Part shown: piece after piece, positions 1 through 9,598 of the stretch | Numbering within the stretch: the first letter of the stretch is position 1 | Layout of the letters: each line of letters starts with the position of its first letter | Origin: Sulfuricurvum sp. | GTDB lineage: Bacteria > Campylobacterota > Campylobacteria > Campylobacterales > Sulfurimonadaceae | Direction: 5' to 3' | Assembly: GCA_028710885.1 (NCBI GenBank) | Contig: JAQTTG010000003.1 | Location: 310,001 to 374,000, forward strand | DNA length: 64,000 bases | The notes under the pieces: generated by a model | Database searches by the model: none | What the model was told of the DNA's origin: nothing | The model's input: the letters and a program-made list of their open reading frames with translations, nothing else | Position numbers and translations under genes: made by a program

Positions 1-789
1 TACATCGAAATTTCCATACACTTTATCCAAGAATGCTGGTATCCCTTTTGGGAACATAATTACAGGGACATGAGGATATTTTTCTTTGAGATACTCGGCG
101 ATTTCGACCATGTATTTCCATGAAAATTCATCGTATCGACTTGGTTCGATCGCAGCTGCCCAACTGTCGAAAATTTGAACGACATCGATCCCTGATTGGA
201 TTTGTTTCTCCATATAGAGCTTGACGACGTCGGTCACTTTGCGGAGAATTTTGTGGAGGAGCTCAGGATTTGAATACATCATTTTTTTACAAATATTGTA
301 AGTTTTTGTCCCTTGTCCTTCGATCATGTAGGTTGCCAGTGTCCATGGTGCACCGGTAAAGCCGATTAATGCTTTGTTATCATCGCGTGCATCGAGTTGT
401 GCACGTAAAATCTTGATAGTTTCATAGACATAAGTGAGTTTAGATGCCGCTTCATCTCCGCCGATAAGTGCATCCAAATCTTCTTCTGTTGCAATAGGCT
501 TATCAAAAACAGGACCTTCCCCTTTGATGAAATCAAGTTTCATCCCCATCTCGTTTGGAACGACCAGAATATCGCTGAATAAAATTGCCGCATCCACACC
601 GACGATATCTACCGGTTGAATTGTGACTTCTGCTGCCATATCTGGAGCATGACAAAGGTTTAAAAAGTTTCCAGCACGCTTACGAACTTCCATATACTCG
701 GGAAGGTAGCGTCCTGCTTGACGCATCATCCAAACAGGAGTATAAGGTGTCTCTTTTCCAAAACACGCATCTACAAAAATTTTACTCAT
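1..789 (-). CDS. hemE: Uroporphyrinogen decarboxylase, 3' part outside the window
   Basis: Decarboxylates the four acetate side chains of uroporphyrinogen III to give coproporphyrinogen III in heme synthesis (cytosol). The visible 263 residues cover most of a roughly 340-residue family. They begin [20 protein letters not shown], and the typical N-terminal motif with [10 protein letters not shown] follows at about residues 22-32; the substrate-binding arginines lie in this segment. Later family segments such as [13 protein letters not shown] and IQIFDSWA-like residues are present. The ATG at 789 overlaps the stop of the upstream membrane-protein gene by 8 bases, so the two are probably co-transcribed. 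The C-terminus lies left of position 1. Family identification is firm. Confidence 0.95.
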   Translation of the reverse strand, partial: MSKIFVDACFGKETPYTPVWMMRQAGRYLPEYMEVRKRAGNFLNLCHAPDMAAEVTIQPVDIVGVDAAILFSDILVVPNEMGMKLDFIKGEGPVFDKPIATEEDLDALIGGDEAASKLTYVYETIKILRAQLDARDDNKALIGFTGAPWTLATYMIEGQGTKTYNICKKMMYSNPELLHKILRKVTDVVKLYMEKQIQSGIDVVQIFDSWAAAIEPSRYDEFSWKYMVEIAEYLKEKYPHVPVIMFPKGIPAFLDKVYGNFDV

Positions 790-1306
790 GGTGACCTACT
801 TTACTAAGAAAATAAAGACCAACGGCAACGGCCGTGATCGAGAGAGCAAGGTATAATAATTCTAAAGCTCCGTTAAATACCGTATGACCTACTTTTTGGA
901 AAAAACCGACGACTAAAACCATGACAATAACTTTAGATATTTTATCTTTGAGTTGATCAAGTGAATGAACGGCAAGAAGCTGATTTTCGCTTCCATGTTC
1001 ATCTTTTGCAGGATCGATATCGGAGATAAAAAGCTCATATAATCCGAATGAAAAGATGATCATAATAACACCGATGAGATACAAATCAACCGCACCGATA
1101 ATACCGCCCACAACCTCTTCATGAAAATGTTCAGGGTGTGCATGGGTAGCATATGTATTAATAACGTATGCCGCAGTATTGTAAACATCAAAACTGGCGA
1201 CAGTGAAAAGTAATATAGCACCTATAAGACCGAAAATGACTGCTAACACAATCATAAAACGTGAGCTCCAAAGCCCGTGTTCAAATATATTTTCGATCAG
1301 GTTCAT
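782..1306 (-). CDS. UPF0114/YqhA-type integral membrane protein
   Basis: A 174-residue membrane protein with hydrophobic segments near residues 17-40, 70-92, 128-145 and 148-165. The pattern (N-terminal [13 protein letters not shown], then [15 protein letters not shown] and a C-terminal pair of helices) matches the UPF0114 (YqhA) family, whose function is unknown. I start at the ATG at 1306 because CAAGGAGAGT lies directly upstream; a longer reading from 1333 would overlap asd needlessly. It sits between asd and hemE with almost no spacing, suggesting one operon. No catalytic residues are evident. Confidence 0.8.
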   Translation of the reverse strand: MNLIENIFEHGLWSSRFMIVLAVIFGLIGAILLFTVASFDVYNTAAYVINTYATHAHPEHFHEEVVGGIIGAVDLYLIGVIMIIFSFGLYELFISDIDPAKDEHGSENQLLAVHSLDQLKDKISKVIVMVLVVGFFQKVGHTVFNGALELLYLALSITAVAVGLYFLSKVGHHE

Positions 1307-1308
1307 TT

Positions 1309-2337
1309 TTACTCTCCTTGCATTTCTACCCATTTTTGGGCGATACGGACGGCATTTGTAGCTGCTCCAACACGGAGGTTATCAGCAACAACCCATAAAT
1401 GAAGAACATTTTCACGGTAAAGATCATTACGGATACGTCCAACAAAAGTTTCATTTTGATCCATGCAGAGCGATGGCATCGGATAGATACTCTCCTCCGG
1501 AGTATCTAAAATGATAATATTTGGTGCTTTACTGAGCAACTCGCGTGCTTCATTTGCATCCACTGCACCATCAAATGTGAGAGTGAGAGTTTCGGCATGA
1601 CCACGAAGTGTTGGGATACGGACACACGTTGCACTTACTTCGATCTCTTTGTGCATAATCTTTTGGGTTTCATTCACCATTTTAAGCTCTTCTTTTGTAT
1701 AGCCATTATCAGTAAAAGAGTCGATTTGCGGGATAGCATTAAGAGCAATTCGGTGAGGAAACTTTTTAGGTTCTACATCATCAAGTTTGAATGCAAAAAA
1801 AGCTTGCATTTGTTCAACGAGCTCTTCCATAGCAGATTTTCCAGCACCAGAAGTTGCTTGATAGGTACTGACATCGATTCGTTGCAAATCGTAAGCATCA
1901 TCAAGAGGTTTGAGTGCTTGCACCATTTGGATAGTAGAGCAGTTCGGATTGGCAATGATACCGCGATTACGCCATTGCGCAATGTCTTCAGGGTTGACTT
2001 CAGGAACGACGAGAGGAACATCTTCAAACATACGAAAATGGCTGGTATTATCAATGACGACTGCACCTGCCGCTGCTGCATATGGGGCAAACTCTGCGGA
2101 TACATTTCCACCGGCGCTGAAGAGGGCAATCTCGATTTCTTCTTCATCAAAAATAGTCGGCGTTAACTCTTTGATCACCAATTCCTGATCGTTAAAGGTA
2201 ACGGTATTACCTGCACTGCGTGCACTAGCAAGCGGAACGAGTTTAGCAAGAGGGAAATCGATCTCTTCGAAAATGCGTAAAATTTCTTCTCCGACAGCAC
2301 CACTGGCACCGACGATAGCAACGTTATAACGTTTCAT
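1309..2337 (-). CDS. asd: Aspartate-semialdehyde dehydrogenase
   Basis: Reduces aspartyl-4-phosphate to aspartate-semialdehyde with NADPH, the branch point to lysine/diaminopimelate, threonine and methionine. The 342-residue product has the N-terminal NADP motif GASGAVGEEIL, the catalytic cysteine in ANPNCSTIQM, and the STYQATSGAGKSAMEEL substrate segment; the C-terminus has LHLWVVADNLRVGAA. Start chosen at the ATG at 2337, preceded by AAGGAAAGCT, rather than an upstream in-frame ATG at 2400 that would add 21 unrelated residues. In Campylobacter jejuni asd also sits directly downstream of flgR, as here. Confidence 0.95.
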   Translation of the reverse strand: MKRYNVAIVGASGAVGEEILRIFEEIDFPLAKLVPLASARSAGNTVTFNDQELVIKELTPTIFDEEEIEIALFSAGGNVSAEFAPYAAAAGAVVIDNTSHFRMFEDVPLVVPEVNPEDIAQWRNRGIIANPNCSTIQMVQALKPLDDAYDLQRIDVSTYQATSGAGKSAMEELVEQMQAFFAFKLDDVEPKKFPHRIALNAIPQIDSFTDNGYTKEELKMVNETQKIMHKEIEVSATCVRIPTLRGHAETLTLTFDGAVDANEARELLSKAPNIIILDTPEESIYPMPSLCMDQNETFVGRIRNDLYRENVLHLWVVADNLRVGAATNAVRIAQKWVEMQGE

Positions 2338-2407
2338 AGGAAGCTTTCCTTGAGGGGATGATGGAATCACCCTTAAATATTTTTCCGCGATTATATCCAA
2401 TGCGGAC

Positions 2408-3562
2408 TTAGATACGACCTAAGCCACGCGCTTCTAAAAAAAGATCTTCGGTATCAATAAGATGGCCTTCGCTTAATATGGCGGAGCGTTCTACAACGGA
2501 AATTAATTCGCGGATGTTTCCTGGCCAGTTGTAATGCTGTAAAGCATTGTACGCATCGGGGGTAAATGATTTGGATTCAAATCCGTATTGAAGACAGCTT
2601 TGTGTCAATACCGCATCAGCTATAGAAAGTATCTCTTCTCTTCGCTCTCGTAATGGAGGGATAATAAGAGGGATGGTATTTAAACGGTAATAAAGGTCTT
2701 CACGAAATTTTCCTGCACTGATTTGTTGATCTAGATTGGCATTGGTCGCTGTGATGATTCGAACATCTATTTTTGTATTCTTGGAAGCCCCTAATCGTCG
2801 GATTTCCCGTTCTTGTAGTACGCGAAGAAGTTTTGCTTGGAGAGGATAGGGCATTTCAGCTATTTCATCCAGAAACAGTGTTCCACCTTCAGCTAATTCA
2901 AATTGTCCCATTTTCGCTTCAGTGGCATCAGTAAAAGCACCTTTTTCAAATCCGAAAAGTTCACTTTCAATTAAATTATCAGGAATTGCAGCCATATTAA
3001 TAGCGATAAAAGGTTTTGAGGCACGAGGAGAGGATTCGTGGATATGGCGGGCAAAAAGCTCTTTACCAACACCACTTTCACCCAGAAGCATAATGCTTGC
3101 ATCCGTAGCAGCGGCTTTAGAAATACGGGTAAGCAATTTTTCTAATGCAGGGGAGTTACCTAAAAAAGTTTTGTTTGGCTGTTTTGCGGAGATCAATGGT
3201 TTAGGTGCTTTTTTAGCTACTATAGCACTTCGTTCAATGGCAGCTATTAGCGTTTCGATTTCGAAAGGTTTGAGGAGAAAATCTTTTACGCCGAGTTGAA
3301 TTGATTCGATTGCTCGAGTAAGTGTGGCGTTGCCTGTGATGATGATCACTTCAAATTTTCCACCCAATGTTTTTACAAATTCTATTCCATCCATTCCAGG
3401 CATATTGATATCACTAATAATAAGTTGGAATGTATTATCCAGTTTTTTGAGGGCATCGCGAGCATTTTTAAAGGTATGTACTTCATATGCATCGTACTCA
3501 GCCATAGCGATTTCCAGTGATTTGCGCATATTGATGTCATCTTCAACAATTGCAATTTTCAT
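2408..3562 (-). CDS. flgR: Sigma-54 activator of flagellar genes, FlgR-like
   Basis: NtrC-family response regulator that activates sigma-54 (class 2) flagellar genes with the kinase FlgS. Residues 1-115 form a receiver domain (acidic pocket E7-D8-D9, phospho-acceptor D51 in LIISDINMPGMDG). Residues from about 130 to 360 form an AAA+ domain with Walker A GESGVGKE, a GAFTDA loop and LFLDEIAEMP. The protein stops at 384 residues without the usual Fis-type helix-turn-helix. Helicobacter pylori FlgR is also about 380 residues and lacks that domain, so this is family-typical rather than a truncation. The sigma-54 contact loop reads GAFTDA instead of the usual GAFTGA. The flgQ, flgP and gyrA genes upstream follow the C. 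jejuni order. Confidence 0.88.
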   Translation of the reverse strand: MKIAIVEDDINMRKSLEIAMAEYDAYEVHTFKNARDALKKLDNTFQLIISDINMPGMDGIEFVKTLGGKFEVIIITGNATLTRAIESIQLGVKDFLLKPFEIETLIAAIERSAIVAKKAPKPLISAKQPNKTFLGNSPALEKLLTRISKAAATDASIMLLGESGVGKELFARHIHESSPRASKPFIAINMAAIPDNLIESELFGFEKGAFTDATEAKMGQFELAEGGTLFLDEIAEMPYPLQAKLLRVLQEREIRRLGASKNTKIDVRIITATNANLDQQISAGKFREDLYYRLNTIPLIIPPLRERREEILSIADAVLTQSCLQYGFESKSFTPDAYNALQHYNWPGNIRELISVVERSAILSEGHLIDTEDLFLEARGLGRI

Positions 3563-3576
3563 GATCTACCCTTGAA

Positions 3577-3981
3577 CTATTTTAATAGAGAGATTGTAAC
3601 CAAGTCTCCATTAAACTCGACTGCATAGCATCGCATTGGTAAAGTAAGGGTTTGCAGGCTTTTTATATGTTCTGGAGAAATTTTTTCGTTGCTTTGAAGT
3701 CGAATTTCTTCTGAAGAAGCATATTCTAAAAAACGGGTTCGCTCATGATTTAACAGAGAACTCAATGATTCAGAAGAAGGGTTATTAAGTGATAATACCG
3801 AAAGTATTTCTCTAGAACAAGGTTGCATTGCTTTGGATATTGTTAATGATTCTTCGATAGGCTGGGCATTTTTAGTGGTAAGCCGATATCCTATATAATA
3901 GTTATCGGCGGAATAAGAGAGGCTGCAGATTAATGCAATACTCGTGAATACGAAAGGGCTATTTCCATTTCGACTTCGCAC
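3577..3981 (-). CDS. flgQ: FlgQ-like flagellar motility protein
   Basis: Small probably exported protein of 134 residues with an N-terminal hydrophobic stretch (FVFTSIALICSLSYSA, about residues 10-25) consistent with a signal peptide. I recognise it by position rather than by sequence: in C. jejuni flgQ lies between flgP and flgR, and here the order is gyrA-flgP-flgQ-flgR. FlgP and FlgQ are needed for motility, and FlgP forms basal disks under the outer membrane. The ATG at 3981 lies 52 bases inside flgP, and I see no better start, so translation is probably coupled. Assignment to FlgQ is by synteny. Confidence 0.68.
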   Translation of the reverse strand: MRSRNGNSPFVFTSIALICSLSYSADNYYIGYRLTTKNAQPIEESLTISKAMQPCSREILSVLSLNNPSSESLSSLLNHERTRFLEYASSEEIRLQSNEKISPEHIKSLQTLTLPMRCYAVEFNGDLVTISLLK

Positions 3982-4385
3982 AGACCCTCTTTAAATGTAG
4001 TATTATTGATTTTTGCACCACGAACAAGCGCTTCTACTGATGTTTTAGTACTTGATTGTTGTAACATCATGTTTTTGATACTGTCTTGACCTTCAACTTG
4101 AACACCTTTAATCCGTTCAGCAATAAGTCGGTACCCATCAACCATGGCGGCACGTTTGGCTAATGCATACGCTTGAGCTGGAGAAGAAGTAACGGATGGA
4201 GCAACACCTAAACCGGTAACGGTAATAACGAGTTCATTTTCTGATTTTAAAATAGGTTCAACACATTGCCCATCTGTGCCGCTGTAGACACATTTGACTT
4301 TTTGCTCAGACGCATCACTGGAAAAAAATTCCGCGTGAAGTGCAGAAACACTTAACAAGAGAGCAATAACAGTAGATATTCTCAT
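3930..4385 (-). CDS. flgP: FlgP-like (LPP20 family) flagellar disk protein
   Basis: 151-residue exported protein. Residues 1-18 form a signal peptide ending ALHA-EFF. The body has the LPP20-type segment ITVTGLGVAP...ALAKRAAMVDGYRLIAERIKGV...(about residues 52-100). In C. jejuni FlgP is an outer-membrane lipoprotein that builds basal disks and is required for motility. Here I see no lipobox cysteine at the cleavage site, so this version may be a periplasmic non-lipidated form. Gene order with flgQ, flgR and gyrA supports the call. Confidence 0.78.
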   Translation of the reverse strand: MRISTVIALLLSVSALHAEFFSSDASEQKVKCVYSGTDGQCVEPILKSENELVITVTGLGVAPSVTSSPAQAYALAKRAAMVDGYRLIAERIKGVQVEGQDSIKNMMLQQSSTKTSVEALVRGAKINNTTFKEGLCEVEMEIALSYSRVLH

Positions 4386-4432
4386 TCTGGTTCCTTAAAG
4401 GGGTTGGAATAGTTGCTAAAGTATAGCAAATA

Positions 4433-6913
4433 CTATTCCAATTCTAAGGTTCCCTCAGATGCTTCGATTTCATCTTCATCTTCTTCTTTTTTAGGACATC
4501 GAGAAATACTAGCTACGTCATCACCTTTGATGATATAGACACCGCTGGTATTGCGTCCAGATTTGGCGATGGTTTGCATATCGACGCGAATCATTTTACC
4601 TGCTTTGGTGAGTGCCATCATATCCATAGATTCATCGACCATGAGACATCCGACGACGGTGGTTCCGGTTTTTGCGTTAAGTTTCATTGCGATAACACCA
4701 GAACCTGCACGATTGGTAAGACGGTATTCTTCAGCAGTAGTACGTTTTCCGATCCCTTTTTCACTAACCATAAGGATCTCTTCTTCGTCAGATTTAATAA
4801 TATTGGCATCGACGACAACATCGCCATCAATTTTAAATTTGATACCGCGAACCCCGCGGGTACTGCGTCCTTGATCACGGGTTTTTTCGATTTCGAATTT
4901 GATACATTGTGCATATTTTGTAACGATAAAGAGGTATTTTGTCTCTTCATTTGCGATATGTGCGGTAATTAATGCATCATCGTCATCGAGGACAATCGCA
5001 CGGACACCGTTGCTTCGGACATTTGAGAATTCGCTGAGAGCAGTACGTTTTACAATACCGTTTTGGGTAAAGAATACCAATGATTTGTTTTCATCAAAAT
5101 CGGTCGTAGGGATAATCGAGCGAATTTTCTCATCGGCTTCAAGGTTGATGAGGTTAACGACCGCTTTCCCTTTTGCTGTACGTGAGCCTTCAGGAATTTT
5201 GTACACTTTAAGCCAGTGGAGCTGTCCGCGATCTGTCACAAACATCAACGTATCATGGGTGTTACAGGTATAGAATTTTTCGATAAAGTCATCATCATAC
5301 GTCGTTACAGCAATTTTGCCTTTACCACCTCGGATTTGTTTCTCGTACGCTACCAATGGTACACGTTTGATGTATCCGCGATGGCTAATGGTGACAACCA
5401 TGGGTTCATTCGGGATCAAATCTTCGATATTGATGTCATCATAGTTATCTTCGATGTCAGTGACACGAGGGATATTGTATTGTTCAACAAGTTCGATGAA
5501 CTCATCTTTTATAATTCCTTTGAGGACTTCTTCGCTACGAAGAATGCTCTCTAAATATTCGATATGAGCCAAGATTTCTTTGAGCTCATTTTCGATTTTG
5601 TCACGTTCTAATCCAGTGAGACGTTGTAAACGCATGTCTAAAATTGCTTGAGCTTGAATCGGTGAAAATCCGAATTCTTCAATTAGCCCATTTCTAGCAG
5701 TTTCACCATCAGCACTTGCGCGGATGAGTTTGATAATTGCTTCGATATGATCAAGCGCTTTTTTCAAACCTTCCAAAATATGGGCGCGAGCTTTTGCTTT
5801 TTCGAGGTCGAAAATAGTGCGGCGGATGATGACCGTTTTACGGTGATTAATGAAGTGCCCAAGCATATCAAGGAGTGGAAAAACACGTGGCTCTTGGTTG
5901 TACACTGAGAGCATGATAATTCCGAATGTCGTCTCCATATTAGTCGATTTATAAAGATTGTTGAGGACGATTTCACTCATCGCATCGCGTTTTAGTTCGA
6001 TAACGACACGGATCCCTTCACGGTCCGATTCATCGCGGATTTCAGAGATTCCTTCGATAAATTTGTCTTTGACCAAATCTGCGATTGTTTCAATCAGACG
6101 CGCTTTATTGACTTGATACGGGAGCTCATCGATAACGATGACATCTTTGTTCGATTTTTTCTCGATGTGGGTTTTAGCGCGAACACGGATACGTCCACGA
6201 CCGGTTTCGTATGCATCGAGTATCCCTTTTTTACCGTAAATAGTTCCACCTGTAGGAAAATCGGGTGCTTTGATGTATTGCATAATTTCAATCAAAGTGG
6301 CATTTGGATTATCCATCAAATGTACCAATGCACTCAAAATTTCATTTGGATTATGCGGAGGAATATTAGTTGCCATACCGACCGCGATTCCTGATGAACC
6401 ATTAATAAGGAGATTAGGCACGCGCGTCGGAAGAACTTCTGGTTCTTGAGTCGTTCCATCATAGTTGTCAATCATATCAACAGTATCTTTGTCGAGATCT
6501 TTGAGAAGTTCTCCAGCATAGCGAGTCATACGTGCTTCGGTATAACGCATAGCTGCTGCATTATCGCCATCAACTGAACCAAAGTTCCCTTGGCCGTCTA
6601 CTAACGGTGCACGCATTGCAAAAGGTTGTGCCATACGAACCAGTGCATCATATACGGAAGTATCACCATGTGGATGGTATTGACCGATTACGTCCCCGAC
6701 GATACGGGCTGATTTTTTGTATTTTGCACCTGCTGATAGACTCAATTTATCCATAGCATAGAGGATGCGGCGGTGAACCGGTTTTAGACCGTCACGCACA
6801 TCTGGGAGTGCTCGCCCTATGATAACACTCATAGAATAATCAAGATAACTACTCTTTAGGGTGTCTTCTATATTAATATCATTGATTTCGCTGTTGTCAA
6901 GCAGATCGTTCAT
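4433..6913 (-). CDS. gyrA: DNA gyrase subunit A
   Basis: Breakage-reunion subunit of DNA gyrase, which introduces negative supercoils with GyrB. The 826 residues are complete: N-terminal [20 protein letters not shown], winged-helix region, catalytic tyrosine Y124 in [10 protein letters not shown], the DNA-gate and coiled coil, and a C-terminal beta-pinwheel containing the GyrA-box-like stretch [13 protein letters not shown]. In the quinolone region [13 protein letters not shown], the positions usually mutated are T85 and D89, i.e. the common wild-type residues of this phylum. It is the first gene of a minus-strand run toward flgP. A TATAAT on the minus strand at 6946-6951 could be its -10 box. 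Confidence 0.97.
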   Translation of the reverse strand: MNDLLDNSEINDINIEDTLKSSYLDYSMSVIIGRALPDVRDGLKPVHRRILYAMDKLSLSAGAKYKKSARIVGDVIGQYHPHGDTSVYDALVRMAQPFAMRAPLVDGQGNFGSVDGDNAAAMRYTEARMTRYAGELLKDLDKDTVDMIDNYDGTTQEPEVLPTRVPNLLINGSSGIAVGMATNIPPHNPNEILSALVHLMDNPNATLIEIMQYIKAPDFPTGGTIYGKKGILDAYETGRGRIRVRAKTHIEKKSNKDVIVIDELPYQVNKARLIETIADLVKDKFIEGISEIRDESDREGIRVVIELKRDAMSEIVLNNLYKSTNMETTFGIIMLSVYNQEPRVFPLLDMLGHFINHRKTVIIRRTIFDLEKAKARAHILEGLKKALDHIEAIIKLIRASADGETARNGLIEEFGFSPIQAQAILDMRLQRLTGLERDKIENELKEILAHIEYLESILRSEEVLKGIIKDEFIELVEQYNIPRVTDIEDNYDDINIEDLIPNEPMVVTISHRGYIKRVPLVAYEKQIRGGKGKIAVTTYDDDFIEKFYTCNTHDTLMFVTDRGQLHWLKVYKIPEGSRTAKGKAVVNLINLEADEKIRSIIPTTDFDENKSLVFFTQNGIVKRTALSEFSNVRSNGVRAIVLDDDDALITAHIANEETKYLFIVTKYAQCIKFEIEKTRDQGRSTRGVRGIKFKIDGDVVVDANIIKSDEEEILMVSEKGIGKRTTAEEYRLTNRAGSGVIAMKLNAKTGTTVVGCLMVDESMDMMALTKAGKMIRVDMQTIAKSGRNTSGVYIIKGDDVASISRCPKKEEDEDEIEASEGTLELE

Positions 6914-6945
6914 TTCGCCCCCGGAAAGTGAAGATTAAGTCGCCG

Positions 6946-6951
6946 ATTATA
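6946..6951 (-). promoter_or_regulatory. Possible -10 box for gyrA
   Basis: Minus-strand TATAAT lies 33 bases upstream of the gyrA ATG. No recognisable -35 box is visible, which is usual for vegetative promoters of this phylum. Confidence 0.45.
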
Positions 6952-6977
6952 TCTTATCGCCCCTTAAGCTATGTTTT

Positions 6978-7376
<399 letters not shown>

Positions 7377-7385
7377 TTACAAAAA

Positions 7386-7408
7386 TATCAGAGGTGATAC
7401 CTCTGATA
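7386..7408 (+). terminator. Hairpin after P-II copy 1
   Basis: Perfect 10-bp stem TATCAGAGGT/ACCTCTGATA with a 3-base loop, 10 bases after the stop codon. No T-run follows on the plus strand, while an A-run precedes it. It may be an RNA-end-stabilising hairpin or a weak terminator separating the P-II gene from amtB. Confidence 0.4.
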
Positions 7409-7551
7409 ACTCTTCACACAATCTCTAATCTTTTACCCTACTTAATTTAATAAGCTGTATAGGGGGCTTTTCTTTTTGCATAGTTCTAAAGATAGGTACT
7501 CATTGTATAAATAAAAGAAATATATGCAAAAAAAGCCTTATACAATCAAAG

Positions 7552-7568
7552 TGATTAAAATTTAATCA
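7552..7568. promoter_or_regulatory. Palindromic operator upstream of amtB (copy 1 of a shared site)
   Basis: TGATTAAAATTTAATCA is a perfect 8+1+8 palindrome. The same TGATTAA-N3-TTAATCA pattern occurs at 9513-9529 upstream of the second ammonium transporter. Its centre lies 41 bp upstream of a TACAAT at 7601-7606 that could be the -10 box. Binding by a regulator is inferred from the repetition; the regulator is unknown. Confidence 0.6.
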
Positions 7569-7664
7569 ATAATCTGCACTCTCACCATTGGATTAATATG
7601 TACAATGGTACTCGACATTCAAATTAATCACGAACTTAACAAACGGTTCATAAAAGGAGAAAGA

Positions 7665-9008
7665 ATGAAAAAGTGGCTTTTAGCGTTATCGCTACTGGGT
7701 GTATCGTTGGTGGCGGATGATGCAAATGCAACCGCTGTTGCAGCGGTTGCGGAACCTGTACTTAATTCTGGAGATACAGCGTGGATGATGATTTCAACTG
7801 CGTTGGTCTTATTGATGACACCAATCGGATTGGCATTGTTCTACGGCGGGATGACAAGAGCGAAAAACGTTCTTAATACTTATGCAATGGTATTCGGAGC
7901 TTTCGTTGTTGCAATGATCGCATGGGTAGTTGCCGGTTATTCGGTTGCTTTTGGAACGGCTGAAGGTTCAATGAACCAAGTCATCGGTGGTTTTGCTAAT
8001 GTAATGCTTAGCGGTATCAGTTGGACTGATTTTGCCAGTGTTGAACTGGGTCAACTTTATCCTAAATTTGTATTCGTTGCGTTCCAAGGGACCTTTGCGG
8101 CTATCACAATTGCAATTGCTGCAGGGTCGGTTATTGAACGTATGAAGTTTTCTACATGGATGGTTTTTGCTGCAATATGGACGGTTGTTGTTTATGCTCC
8201 GGTTGCGCATATGGTATGGGGTGGCGGTTACCTCTTCAATGAAGGTGCTCTTGACTTCGCCGGTGGTACAGTTGTTCATATGAACGGTGGTTTGGCTGGT
8301 CTTGTTCTCGCTTTATTGGTAGGCAAACGCGCAGGATATCCTAAAACTGCAATGAAACCTGCAAGTGTTATTTTAACAGCTGTCGGTGCTGGTTTGTTAT
8401 GGTTTGGTTGGTATGGATTTAATGCCGGTTCTGCATTCGGTGCAAATGCAATCGCTGGTGTAGCATTCTTGACAACAACGATTGCGGCTTCTGTAGCAGC
8501 AGTTACATGGCTTATTATTGAGTCTTTGGTATTCAAAAAACCAACATTGTTGGGGATCGCATCTGGTGCGATAGCAGGTTTGGTTGCGATTACTCCAGCA
8601 GCTGGTTTCGTTGGTGTATCTGGTGCATTTATCATCGGTATTGTTGGAGCTTTAGTTGCTTTCTTCGGTGTTACTGCTCTCAAAAAAGCTATAGGTTATG
8701 ATGATTCTTTGGATGCTTTCGGAGTTCATTTTCTTGCAGGTCTTTGGGGTGCGATTGCAACCGGTATTTTTGCTCTTAATGATAAAGCGTTATTGTGGGA
8801 TGGACCACTTAAAGCTTCAGGAGACCGTATGGGACAAATTATGGTTCAAGCAGAATCTGCTTTGATCGTCGGATTGTTTACTTTGGTCGGAACGGTTGTA
8901 GTTTATTTCATCGCTATGGCATTGACTGGTGGTGCACGTGTGAATGAAGAACAAGAGAGTCAAGGTCTTGATGAGTCTGTACACGGTGAACGTGGCTTTA
9001 ATCTTTAA
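7665..9008 (+). CDS. amtB: Ammonium transporter with signal peptide (AmtB type)
   Basis: Inner-membrane ammonium channel, 447 residues. Residues 1-18 form a cleavable signal (MKKWLLALSLLGVSLVADD), then a periplasmic stretch and 11 transmembrane helices. The twin histidines of the pore are visible in FAGGTVVHMNGG and DAFGVHFLAGLWG. Start at the ATG at 7665, directly after AAAGGAGAAAGA; an upstream in-frame ATG would place the signal peptide internally. It is 13 bases upstream of the second P-II gene, the usual amtB-glnK arrangement, so the pair is probably co-transcribed and co-regulated by nitrogen status. Confidence 0.95.
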   Translation: MKKWLLALSLLGVSLVADDANATAVAAVAEPVLNSGDTAWMMISTALVLLMTPIGLALFYGGMTRAKNVLNTYAMVFGAFVVAMIAWVVAGYSVAFGTAEGSMNQVIGGFANVMLSGISWTDFASVELGQLYPKFVFVAFQGTFAAITIAIAAGSVIERMKFSTWMVFAAIWTVVVYAPVAHMVWGGGYLFNEGALDFAGGTVVHMNGGLAGLVLALLVGKRAGYPKTAMKPASVILTAVGAGLLWFGWYGFNAGSAFGANAIAGVAFLTTTIAASVAAVTWLIIESLVFKKPTLLGIASGAIAGLVAITPAAGFVGVSGAFIIGIVGALVAFFGVTALKKAIGYDDSLDAFGVHFLAGLWGAIATGIFALNDKALLWDGPLKASGDRMGQIMVQAESALIVGLFTLVGTVVVYFIAMALTGGARVNEEQESQGLDESVHGERGFNL

Positions 9009-9018
9009 TAAGGAATAG

Positions 9019-9360
<342 letters not shown>

Positions 9361-9394
9361 GATAATTAAAAGTTCTACACTTTTAGATTCAAAT

Positions 9395-9424
9395 TTATAG
9401 GAGTGAGGTTACTCGCTTCTATAA
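9395..9424 (+). terminator. Hairpin after P-II copy 2
   Basis: A 13-bp stem (TTATAGGAGTGAG with CTCGCTTCTATAA, two G-T pairs) and a 4-base loop lie 35 bases after the stop. The tail is A/T-rich but has no clear T-run, so termination is plausible but not certain. Confidence 0.45.
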
Positions 9425-9511
9425 AATATTGATCTTGCCACTGAGTTTTATTCGTAAGAGCATAATGACTTCAGCAATAAGCTCAAGTATTTTCGTCCTC
9501 AATGTTTCATA

Positions 9512-9530
9512 TTGATTAATTTTTAATCAA
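9512..9530. promoter_or_regulatory. Palindromic operator upstream of the second amt gene (copy 2 of a shared site)
   Basis: TTGATTAA-TTT-TTAATCAA is a perfect 8+3+8 palindrome sharing the core TGATTAA-N3-TTAATCA with the site at 7552. Its centre lies 40 bp upstream of a TATAAT at 9561-9566, nearly the same geometry as at the first amt gene. That suits a transcription factor acting just upstream of the promoter. Confidence 0.62.
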
Positions 9531-9560
9531 CAAAGCTTCTTCAATTCCATAAATTGGTTA

Positions 9561-9566
9561 TATAAT
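9561..9566 (+). promoter_or_regulatory. -10 box of the second amt gene
   Basis: TATAAT 33 bases upstream of the GTG start, at the same distance from the palindrome as the corresponding -10 box of amtB. No clear -35 box is visible. Confidence 0.55.
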
Positions 9567-9598
9567 GCACACCTTTATCTCAACTAAAGGTATCTGTA

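Noticed and set aside
1597-2166. Long plus-strand open frames opposite asd, and similar ones opposite gyrA, groEL, rep and hypF
   Set aside because: They lie antisense to well-conserved genes, lack ribosome-binding sites and show low-complexity, non-protein-like composition.
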